A DNA stretch of 64,000 nt, taken from NCBI GenBank assembly GCA_029641185.1, contig JAPWGK010000004.1, positions 1,426,001-1,490,000 on the forward strand, in the 5' to 3' direction. This DNA is from Pseudofabraea citricarpa. Its lineage: Eukaryota; Ascomycota; Leotiomycetes; Helotiales; Dermateaceae. A program made the translations under genes and the position numbers. Under the pieces are notes generated by a model. That model made no database searches. It was not told the DNA's origin and was given only the letters and a program-made list of their open reading frames with translations. Of this stretch, positions 19,622 through 28,922 are shown in pieces. Numbering within the stretch: the stretch's first letter is position 1; each line of letters opens with the position of its first letter.

Positions 19622-21007
19622 TCAAGGCCACATGGCCCATCGTATGGTAGTCGTCCAAGGATTCTTCCGTCGCTTGAAGTCATGCGCGCCATATATATGA
19701 GAATATTCGTCGACCAACGATACTCCATCCTTTTCTATGAACGGGTTTGGTACCTTGGAAATTATATGCCTTCTCAGTGCAATGTTCCAAGCAAAGGTGG
19801 ATTTTATAAATCCACCGAAATCGGTTGCTTTCAGCAAGATTTCATAGTCCACAAGAGCCTGCTGATCCCAAGTTAAGTTGCGCAAGTAGTCAGAATCAGC
19901 CTGGTTGAGCAAGGCGTATTTTGAGGTGACATTGATCTGGGCGGTTTTCCATGCTTTCTTCTCCATCTTCGCAAGTTCATCGGCATTGCCTGTTGCGATA
20001 AACATAATGGACAGGTTTCCCGCTTTCGCCTGAGCAATATACTGATCGGATTGGACATCAAAGTTGGCATCGCCCCATGCTCTGAGCGCGTCCTTCTCGG
20101 TCCGAAGATGACCACCAAAGAACGCTTGCGGAAATACCTGCGCTTTCGGATGAAGATCAAGGTGGTAACGTTTGCCGAGTTCGTACAATGCGCTCGAAGC
20201 GAGCCTGCGAATATCTGGTCGAAGTTGCAGCACTCTTCCAAATGTATTCTTGAAATCTTGGCCATCGAAATCGATCGGCTGTCGCAGTAAAAGAGACTGA
20301 TCGAATTCAATGAGAAGCGGATTCTTCGCCGTGGGTTGCGGGATCTTAAATGTTTCTGTCTCGTTCTTGAACCAGATGTCGAATCGTTCGCGCCATCTCT
20401 CTGGCTCTGATATAATTACCCCGTACACTGGTGGTCCGCCTAATGTCTGAGGATATAAGATGGACGGCAGACGTCTCAGGTGGTCGACAGAGTCGTAAAT
20501 CTTCAAGTTCGGACATGCATCCGCCATGGTTTTGATGAAATGGCCCTTGTCGAACATATACGAGAAGTCTGCAGTCTTTCCAGTTGCGGTAGTGAACAGG
20601 TTTTCAGCTCGAAGAACAGGGCGTGGAATGACTAGCCCACCGCCAGCTTCAATCGCATATCGAATACAACCCAGAAGTTGATTCCGCACATTCCCAATGC
20701 CACCGTTTGCTCGGTTGCAGGTGAATACCAAGCCTGGTATTGGGACTTTCTTGGAGCAGTGAGCTCGTAGAGGAGCGAGATTGAATGGACCATCGACATC
20801 TACTTGTCGCGCGATTTCGGTCCAGGCATGTTCTGATGGTTGTGTTGTCTCCGACGAGGCAGAGTTCGTTTCTGTTTGGGTTTGAGATCTGGGAAATGCG
20901 AGGTATGCTGGATGAAAAATGGCAATGTAGTAAACGAAGGGCAGAAATAAGAGGCCGAGAATCTTGAATCGCGGCTTGACGTTTGCCATCCCGGGTATCA
21001 TGCCCAT
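19622..21007 (-). CDS. Fucosyltransferase-like glycosyltransferase, paralogue A
   Basis: Intronless, 461 aa from the ATG at 21007; the frame is open further upstream but without an ATG. A signal anchor (KILGLLFLPFVYYIAIF) is followed by a Thr/Ser/Gln-rich stem and a lumenal domain. Motifs are GGIGNVRNQLLGCIRYAIEA, then GGGLVIPR, and later FGGHLRTEKDALRAW, which resembles the donor-binding HLR motif of the alpha-1,6-/O-fucosyltransferase superfamily (NodZ, FUT8, POFUT). The C-terminal region ends with DFGGFIKSTFAWNIALRR, the usual site where this fold checks the nucleotide-sugar pocket. By family, a GDP-sugar (probably GDP-fucose) transferase in the Golgi; the sugar is not proven. Paralogous to the gene at 28923-30452. 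Confidence 0.82.
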   Translation of the reverse strand: MGMIPGMANVKPRFKILGLLFLPFVYYIAIFHPAYLAFPRSQTQTETNSASSETTQPSEHAWTEIARQVDVDGPFNLAPLRAHCSKKVPIPGLVFTCNRANGGIGNVRNQLLGCIRYAIEAGGGLVIPRPVLRAENLFTTATGKTADFSYMFDKGHFIKTMADACPNLKIYDSVDHLRRLPSILYPQTLGGPPVYGVIISEPERWRERFDIWFKNETETFKIPQPTAKNPLLIEFDQSLLLRQPIDFDGQDFKNTFGRVLQLRPDIRRLASSALYELGKRYHLDLHPKAQVFPQAFFGGHLRTEKDALRAWGDANFDVQSDQYIAQAKAGNLSIMFIATGNADELAKMEKKAWKTAQINVTSKYALLNQADSDYLRNLTWDQQALVDYEILLKATDFGGFIKSTFAWNIALRRHIISKVPNPFIEKDGVSLVDEYSHIYGAHDFKRRKNPWTTTIRWAMWP

Positions 21008-22022
21008 TTTGACCGAGGAAACTTTTGATGTATATGAAAGACCGAAAGAGAGCAAGCAAAAAACATGTCCACCGATCAACTAGCTCAGCTGGGCATATGT
21101 TGAAAAGCCCATAGATACGAATCGAAGTTCCGTCAGCCTCAGGGTCTTCGTGAGTGGGTTAGACATAATATGAGGGATAAAGTAGTTGTTTATTTCAACC
21201 ATCGTATTTGAGTTATCCTTTTCCCAGGGGTATGGGCACATGTGGTTGTGGAGCTACTGCTGTGCTACTGTAATTAACCCCTACCGTAATCCACTCTCCA
21301 CATTTTCAGCGGAGGTCGATCAGCTTGTCTAAGCGAGGAGAGGGGGCGTTCGGCTGATCAAGTTGTGGACTCGAGGACAATCCTTCCAAGTAAGCTTTCG
21401 AGCGCATATTTCAAGAGCCTAATGTCAAGCAGCAGACATCAAGGGTGTAGACCTTGATTTTATTCTATCGAATATTTCTTGCTTTCAAAGCTCTCTTTAA
21501 GGACGCAAAAGAAAGAAGTGCGAAGGGGTTCCTCATACCCCTTTATCCCTCGGTAAAATCTCCAAATAAACCAGCAAGGACGCTAAGGTTTAGTTCGGGC
21601 ATGTAACCCGTTTTCAGTATCATCAGCCTCAGTACGACATTTTTCTACTGCCGCAAAGCTAGTTGCTCAGGCGTTTTAGAACTCTGATCATTAAAGGGGT
21701 ACAGAATTCTGAAGGGACGATCGCCTCTCGGCTTGCTAGAACAATAACTCTGGACAAGAATGTGCCTCGTCAATACACTCTAGACCTCAATGGGGCCAAT
21801 GCAGATATGAGCTTTATCTCTTATCGTCTACTAGTAGATTTAGAGGCCAGCCATTCATTATCTGTGCACTTGATCTGTAAATTTCGTTCGATCCTTTGTT
21901 GCTACTTTGTGAAGTCAAAAACCACGCATCAGGAGTTCACTGAAGCTATCTGGAATCACAACAATATCAAAGCCTAATCAACACAACAATCCGTTTTACA
22001 TACTTTCTTTGCCGAGGAACCA
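21008..22022. promoter_or_regulatory. Shared divergent promoter of fucosyltransferase-like A and GT8 genes
   Basis: This 1,015-bp region separates two genes pointing away from each other, so it must carry both promoters. It has five STRE cores: AGGGG at 21226, 21524 and 21695, CCCCT at 21278 and 21538. About two would be expected by chance in this length. A 104-codon open frame at 21663-21977 has no recognisable features and is probably not a gene. Confidence 0.45.
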
Positions 22023-22985
22023 ATGATGATTGTTACCAGCTCTTCACGAAGATCTACGGCCTTTCTATTCATTCTTACCACTTTTCTCATATGTCTTTAT
22101 CAATTCTATGACAGTATCCCGGCACCTGGCCTCTCGCTACCAAGAGGAGGGAGCTCGAGTCACAAATACGCTTTCTGCACTTTCTTTGCCCCCAGTGCAA
22201 CGAAACCGGGCACGACTCTGGAGGATGAAGATCATTATTTCACCGGGGTACGAATGCTGATATACCAGCTCCTACACGACCCCGAAACTCGAACACAATC
22301 CTCCATACCCGTGGTTGTGATGGTCACTGGAGATGTATCTAAAGAATACAGAGATCGGCTTACGAATGACGGGGCGACTGTTATCGAAGTGAGCCCGCTT
22401 ACTTTCGATTGGATCAAACCAGGAAGAGAGAGGTGGATGCGGCTGATGGATAAACTGCATGTATTCGAACTTGTACAATTCGATAAAGTCCTCATGCTCG
22501 ATTCCGATATCGTAGTAGTGAAGAGATTGGATTCGCTTTTCGAAGATTCCAGCACTCAGCTTGCAGACAACAGAGGCAGAGCGGACGTAATCATGCCAGA
22601 CGAAGCTCCTCAACCACCTCAGTACCTGATGGCTGGCAACGCTGAGGGTGGAATGCGTCTCAATGGTGGCTTCATCCTTCTTCGGCCATCGGTCGACATG
22701 TACAAACATTATTTATCGGTCGCTAGCATCGAGGGCCGGTTCAATGGAACTTCTTGCGAACAAGACCTCTGGAATTATGTTCATCGGCCGGATGGAAACT
22801 TGCCTTGGAAGCAGATCCCCAAACATTGGGCGACGAATAGGCCGACATGGCAGGACTACCAAAAAGGGACAGCGAGCATTCATGAGAAATACTGGAAATG
22901 TAGCCACGATCAGAGATTAAGATCAGTGTTGTTGAAGAGTCGGTTCAAAATGGAGGGTTTCTTTGAGAGCCATGACCAATTGTAA
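22023..22985 (+). CDS. GT8-family glycosyltransferase (glycogenin-related, Golgi type)
   Basis: Intronless, 320 aa. A signal anchor (AFLFILTTFLICLYQFY, about residues 13-29) precedes the catalytic domain. GT8 landmarks: YAFCTFFAP at the domain start, a Lys-rich approach (MDKLHVFELVQFDKVLMLD), the DxD metal site in DSDIVVVKRLDSLF, NGGFILLRPS, and EQDLWNYVH. Without the long C-terminus of glycogenin and with a membrane anchor, it is better seen as a Golgi retaining glycosyltransferase using a UDP-sugar (in the family: glucose, galactose, N-acetylglucosamine or glucuronate). It is the central gene of the glycan region, with a GT34 and a fucosyltransferase-like gene on each side. Confidence 0.9.
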   Translation: MMIVTSSSRRSTAFLFILTTFLICLYQFYDSIPAPGLSLPRGGSSSHKYAFCTFFAPSATKPGTTLEDEDHYFTGVRMLIYQLLHDPETRTQSSIPVVVMVTGDVSKEYRDRLTNDGATVIEVSPLTFDWIKPGRERWMRLMDKLHVFELVQFDKVLMLDSDIVVVKRLDSLFEDSSTQLADNRGRADVIMPDEAPQPPQYLMAGNAEGGMRLNGGFILLRPSVDMYKHYLSVASIEGRFNGTSCEQDLWNYVHRPDGNLPWKQIPKHWATNRPTWQDYQKGTASIHEKYWKCSHDQRLRSVLLKSRFKMEGFFESHDQL

Positions 22986-23592
22986 CTTGGGATCATTGGC
23001 ATCATTTTCATGCGAGCATTCTATTGAGGGGACTTATATCATTTAACGGCCCCGATATCTTTCCTTGACAAAGCAGTTTACTTCTCATTCATTCTGTGGT
23101 ACAATGTAATTGTTCAAAGAGACTCTGTTCATCTATCCATAATATTTCCACCTGAAACTAAGATTCATTAGACAATTAATTCCAGCAGTGGCTGCCGGGT
23201 ATACATCGTTGATAACCATCAATTAAAACAACTTTTGTAAGGAGAACACCATCTTCCGACACGAGAAAAACACCCTACAATATTACATGCACGTTTTAGA
23301 TGAGGTGCATGTGCTCTTTGGGGTGGCGCACGCGAGCCCCTTAAGTTCGGCATAGATTTCTCCATTTCTCAGCGAGCCAACGCCACAAGGGAAACTTTGC
23401 TCCTTTTGAGTTACTTCCTAGCAAAAAGCGTTCTGACTCTCGAGCCTTTCTAGTATTGCTAGGCTTTACTTAGTTCCACAATGGCGCAGATTGAGCTGAG
23501 GCAAGGGGCGCTGATGCAGATCCACACTGACGGGAAGTGCCCAAGGGATCAGCGCACGAGATGGTATACATGTCGAAGCATGATAATCTTAG
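22986..23592. other. Intergenic region, promoter side of GT34 paralogue B
   Basis: About 600 bp, with no open frame worth reporting. Sequence near 23320-23350 is GC-rich (GGCGCACGCG). The promoter of the next gene must be here; I cannot define its elements. Confidence 0.4.
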
Positions 23593-25041
23593 ATGCGAGA
23601 GAAGGAAAGAAACTTGCACTCAGTCATGAAGCGCAGATTTAACACGACCAAGCTCCTCTGCTTGCTTTTGTTCAGTCTGGGGGCTTGTTACTACTACCTC
23701 GTTGCCAATAAATATCAACTCCCAGGAGACCTGTCGTTGTCGATCCCGCAAAACCTCCCATTGTCGATCCCTTATCGTGCGAAAAAACCAAGTAGCAATG
23801 GCGACCCGTTCGAGGTTTCCGGAGATAATAGAGCTGAAATATGGACAAAGGCCGAAACTCGACCTCGAGTTGGAAAGGTGCATGCGTTATTTGGAGAGGG
23901 CAGAACCCAAGCAAATGAACGCTCGATAGAGCATCATCTGAGACATAGTTTGGCTATGGACCATCCTATGTTTGTGTTGAGAGAGGAGATATTGAAAAAC
24001 GTATGGACGAAACATGCCCTTATGCAATCGATAATCACACAGGAACTGATGAAGCCTGCAGACCAGAGACTGGAATGGTTGATGTGAGCTTTTTTATTCT
24101 ATGAGATTGAGAACAGACGACTAATATCTAAGCAAACAGGTGGGTTGATGCAGATGTTGTAGTAATGAATCCAACGATCAGCCTTAATATCTTCATTCCT
24201 CCTTCCCCAGAGTTCGACCATATCAATATATTGGCAACAAATGATTATGGGAGACTGAACGATGGGGTGTTTATGGTTCGTATCAATGAGGGTACCCTCA
24301 GGTTCTTTGCCATGGTTATTGGCTTCCCCTCCTTCAAGCCCGAGGTGAAATTAAAATATTCTGAACAATCTTCTATGGAAAAGGTCATGCAACTCGTAGG
24401 TTCAATTACTGGATCTGAAATCCAAGCAAGAATAGAGAGAAATACTAATAATTAAATAGCCGGAATGGAGAGAATCGGCTCTGCTCGTACCGCAAAATTG
24501 GTTTAATGCATATCGATTGCATAATGGAACTGTGGGCCATACTGAACGGCTTTTCGAACCTGGCATGCTACAAATTCATTTTGCAGGGAATCGAGATGGT
24601 CTAAGGCCAGACCGCATGAATAATTTTATGGACATAGCCGATCAGAACTTGCCGGAATACAATGTAGCTTTCGAAGATAGCTTCTACCAACACAACATCT
24701 CCGAGTTTTGGTCAAATTTCAAGAACAGTAAAAGCACTGTGAAAGTGAAGGATGGTGGCAAGAAGAAACCGGCGATGAATGAGGAGACTGCCACAAAACA
24801 AGCACAGTCTCCTGTTGTCCAAGCTGATTTTGCCACAAAATCCACGAAACCGACAGGGAACCCTACCGTTGAGCATATCAAAGACTCTAAGATGGAGGCA
24901 GCGAATTTACTGAAAAATCAAACTCAAAAAGTAGTCGAAGAGGTCAACAAAAAGAAAGAAGGGAAGGGCTGGCGAGGTAAAGAATTTGGAGACTTGCCCG
25001 AAAGAAAGAAAATTTCTGAAAGTGCAGCAACTCATGGCTGA
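23593..25041 (+). CDS. GT34 galactosyl/mannosyltransferase (GMA12/MNN10 family), paralogue B
   Basis: Three exons: 23593-24083, 24140-24395, 24460-25041 (442 aa). A signal anchor (LLCLLLFSLGACYYYLV) is followed by GKVHALFGE, DHPMFVLREE, the DxD metal site in WVDADVVVMNP, GRLNDGVFMVRIN, WFNAYRL and LQIHFAGNRDGLRPDRM. The middle exon is 256 bp, exactly as in paralogue A, and the intron phases agree. Unlike A, it has a roughly 100-residue Lys/Thr-rich, probably disordered C-terminal tail (from about TVKVKDGGKKK to the end), which is unusual for a lumenal transferase. Role as for A: adds galactose or mannose to Golgi glycans. A second in-frame ATG (MKRRFNTT) 33 bases downstream could be the real start. 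Confidence 0.9.
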
Positions 25042-25821
25042 TTCCGGCGGATATGATAATTAAAATCAGAACTCAGGAGAGGGAAGAGTTTACAGAGCAA
25101 TCCTAAATGTCAGGATTTCAACATAGTTATATCTGTGCCGTGCATAAATGCACAAGCTAGGATCTACATGATTCAAAAACACAACAAGAACGCTAGCTTT
25201 AAGGCTTTGGGAGTGCCAATTAGGGATTAGAGCGAAAGCAAGACCAAATATATGTAAATAACAAAACCCCTGTCACGTTAGCGATTCGCAAAGAGTAGTT
25301 CACCTTGTAGATTATTGGCAATTGTTCTTTTTGTCCGAAACCAAGGCAGTTATAAACAAAATTGTATACTTACATATATAAGGCTGCAAACATCGAAAGT
25401 GTTCTTGGTACCGTTTGCAGTTTTTTGTGGTCACCAGGTAAGTGATTAGATGCAAGTCGTCTCGCTAAAGATTGCCTTAGCTGGGTTGAAACCCGAAACT
25501 ATGTAAAAGAATCGAGGAGAGTAACTCCTTTATCTTGCAATTACATACTATCGCAGTACATTACGTCAAAAATATTCAGTTCAATTCATCTCACTGTTGT
25601 TTGAATAACTTTGCAGAACTGAGTGTGTGTGTAAAGAAGTAAATTTAAACCCAGCAGAATTCCCCCTGCAGCAGTCACATATTGTGAACGAAGTAAATAC
25701 AAACTAAATCATCGGAATCTAATTATTGCACATTGTATTTTCTCCTAGAAAACTCCTGCATCGTTCCATTCAAGATACAGCCCCTCACGTCGTTCTGGAT
25801 CTTCTCGATTCATGTTTCCAA
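25042..25821. other. Intergenic region between convergent genes
   Basis: The 780-bp gap is AT-rich and lies between the 3' ends of the GT34-B gene and of the GPI-type protein gene. I see no coding frame. Confidence 0.5.
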
Positions 25822-26407
25822 TCACATGTTGGCAGCAAATACTGCTGCACCACCGAAGAGTGCTGCAGCACCAACAGCACCAGTTTGGTAAGCACGGGCA
25901 GCATTGCCAGTGCTCAAGCTTGTCGCCACGATAGTGTTTCCGTTAGCATCGGTTGTTGTAGCCGTAACGACTGATCGAGTTCCGGTACCGGTAGTAGTGG
26001 CAGAGACATCAGCAGCGCTGATAACGGAGTTTGCCTTGCTTCTCAACGAAGCCTCGACGGAGCTTGCTCTGCTCTCGAAAGAGGAAATAACCTGGGTGAT
26101 GGAAGCTGTAGGAACCGTTGCAGTGAGAGAGGTAAACTCGGCTGATAGAGAACTTCGAATAGAGCTTGCTTCGGCTTCAACCGAGCTAATGGCAGAGCTA
26201 TAGGCAGCTGGCGCAGAGGTGACTGTCTTCCAAAAGTTGTCGGCTTCGGAGAAGAACTCATCGGCTCCATTGGTCAAATCATCCCACCAATCAGGTCTGG
26301 CAACAGCCTGAAGTAGTTAGGATTTAATGCACGATTTGAGGTGGCAAAGTACTTACTCTGACAGAACTGGCAACGAATGCGGCGAGGAAAAGGTTCTTGA
26401 ACTGCAT
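25822..26407 (-). CDS. Small secreted, probably GPI-anchored Ser/Thr/Ala-rich protein
   Basis: Two exons, 26407-26357 and 26307-25822 (178 aa), joined at VASSVR and AVARPDWWDD by a GTAAGT..CAG intron. The N-terminus (MQFKNLFLAAFVASSVRA) is a signal peptide. The body is rich in Ala, Ser and Thr, with many potential O-glycosylation sites (SSVEAEASSIRSSL, TTTGTGTRSVVTATTT). The C-terminus has small residues followed by a hydrophobic tail (AVGAAALFGGAAVFAANM), a typical GPI-attachment signal. No enzyme motif is visible. It could be a cell-wall protein carrying the glycan made by its neighbours, but that is inference from location only. Confidence 0.82.
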
Positions 26408-28922
26408 GGTGATATATGTGGCTTTGGAATGATTTGTTCAACGGCTTTATGCTTGAAGGATATGATGAGTGTGAAGAGGTAAGTAGTGTGTGAGTGATAG
26501 AGACATAACAACTGGACTTCTCCTCAGTATTTATTCCGAGTGAGTATAATATCAAAATAACATCAAAGTGCGATGAGTTGTAGGATCAATCCCGTAGAAG
26601 CCGAAGCGTCCCAAATTATGACGACGACTCTGTGGCGTATCCGACTAACGAAGGCCCCTGGATAACCTTGCTACGAATATTGTACTTGTTCGTTGGTAGA
26701 AGCTTCCGGTCTACCTTTATCCTGGGGTATTCTTAGCAAGTTAAGTATCAGATAAATGGGACTGGCCTGCTTTTCTCGCTTTGAGGACCTTCCAGAGCTG
26801 AAAGTGTCGTAGATCCGAGGAGGCTTAGCGAGAACGAGCTTTGCGTCTCAAGTTCCAGAAGTTTATTTAAGGTTTGTCTCGTCCTCATTGGACGATCATC
26901 TGTGGCTTTGTCCTTGCTGTCCAAAACTTTAAATTGAAGGTCAACTGATCGTCGGATTCGTTTTTGGTTGCGAGAGCTCGCGAGAGATCCCACAATCATG
27001 CATCAGCCAATCAGGCCACTAATCTTACACAGATTCTGCTTTGTCAAAGTTCATGATCGCATCGAAGACGCGTGTACGAGAGAAAGGAGCTTAGATTAAC
27101 ATTTGATACCCAGGACTGGTTGCTATGAGCCATGACTAAGACCGCGAAAGGTACACAATTTTCGTTCTCGCTCTCAGCTTAATCAGTAGGATCTTGGAAT
27201 ATTACCTATGTACTGAATGATCCGAACACAATGCGGCATAACTTGTTAATTTTTGAAAGGACGCATTTTAATAAGTACCTAGCCAGCAGTCTTTTGGATA
27301 GCATACATAATATACGCACTTGAATTTATTATTTTAAACTGTATCTCTTGGTAAGGCTTTTCTCCCTCCCCGTTTGATGCTTGTCTCGCGCGAGCTTGGA
27401 GGTTTTGAGGAACCGAACCGTACGTAACGCATTGATCACTTGCAGACCTAAACTTTCGAGCCACAACCAAGCGTCTCGAATTCGGCTTCTTTAAGGGTAA
27501 CATTTCCTCCGAGCTCGAAAACTCAAGTCCCTCTACCTCGTAGATATTTCTACTCCATACATGTCATGCGAATATTCTCCGCGACCTAGATTCCAACCAA
27601 ATTAAAACTACTTTATATTCAAGATTACCACCACGGATCTAAGTACAGAACGGAGTACATACACCACAACGAATGATCCGCTGAAAGCGAAAGGAACCCA
27701 TTTCCACCCAAGCCGGTCCACTATGGTCGATACCAGAAGTATGGTTTAATGTCCTTCCCCGTGGGCAAAACACTTCTTTTTTGATCGGTTTGTCTAAGAT
27801 GCAAACTTAATCAAAGAAGTAGTATGCAGACTTCTTGAGGCTCTTCCTCTTACAGAAAGGCAGGGAAAGCTTATTCCTGTATCATTTTACCTCAATAAAC
27901 CCGCAAGCAGAAGTTTCTCAAGAGACGCGAAGTTTTAGAAATGATAAATATCCATCTTTCCCAAAAAATTGTCCAGTTATTTCTTTTAGCGATACATAAT
28001 TCGACGAGGTTAATAGAACTTATGGACCTCAATAGCCAAATAGCACTTCACAACATTCCCCTGGTAATAATCGCTGCATACTTTCATATTTATTTTCTTA
28101 TCTCAAAGGTTCTCAAAAGAGATTCATCACTGGAAGCAATGTTATCTTCATCAAATTCGTACTATTGCATCTCAATATGGCTTGAGTGCTCTACCTAGAG
28201 ACGTTAAGCTATAAAGCTTTGGTATGAAATATGTATTCGGATTTACTTTCATTGATTCTTTCAAGTACGAAAAGTAGCCTTTTGTTCAAACTATTAAGAT
28301 TCCAAAGTAGCTAACCTACCTACCCGTACTTCCATAATTAACACATAACCGAATGCGTAATACAAATTGTGCCACGTTCAACTCGCAAGTGTGAGCAATT
28401 ACTTTCAAGTTAGTAAGACGGGGACGGGTAAGCAATCCCGAGGAATGCAACTTAGCGTCGAATCCTTATCAATAATCTAACAAACACGTGGCAAGAGGAG
28501 TGATGGTTCATTCCGGCATGAAACTCGAACCTCGCCGATACAGTATGCGCAGATTGAAATAGGGTTGCAAATCGCCCTGCAGCCTTTGCTAGAAAGGGAT
28601 AACTCGTCCCGTTGTGGGACGATGTTAAGCGAGGGGTAGAATTGCTCAACGGATCGGGGCAAGATCTCATTGCAACCATAACCTAGATTCGAAAAGAGCA
28701 ACGAGCATAATCTAGATTTCAAAATCAACTATGTCATAGACGGGAAGGGATACAAAAGATCCCCACTTACAGAGTAAAAAATAGCCATGCGCAAAAAATA
28801 TTTCGTGGAAACTAATCACCAAGGGGGGCAAGTGTCTCTCATCATTTGTGTCTGGGAGGTTTACTTGACAACATCTTTTGATAATCCTATTCTTTTGACC
28901 ATTCGCCGAAGAAATTGCCAAA
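26408..28922. other. Intergenic region, 2.5 kb, no gene supported
   Basis: This holds the promoter of the GPI-type gene and the upstream region of fucosyltransferase-like B. Short minus-strand frames at 26748-26999 and 27279-27503 have no domain or intron support. CACGTG occurs at 28485-28490. A perfect 7-bp stem hairpin sits at 28604-28622 (TCGTCCC, five-base loop, GGGACGA). I see no tRNA cloverleaf in it. Confidence 0.45.

Noticed and set aside
21663..21977. 104-codon frame in the divergent promoter
   Set aside because: No recognisable features, and it sits between two genes with clear start codons.
28604..28660. tRNA-like structure at the hairpin
   Set aside because: No acceptor stem, T-arm consensus or promoter box pattern could be laid on it; a visual search of the window found no tRNA gene.
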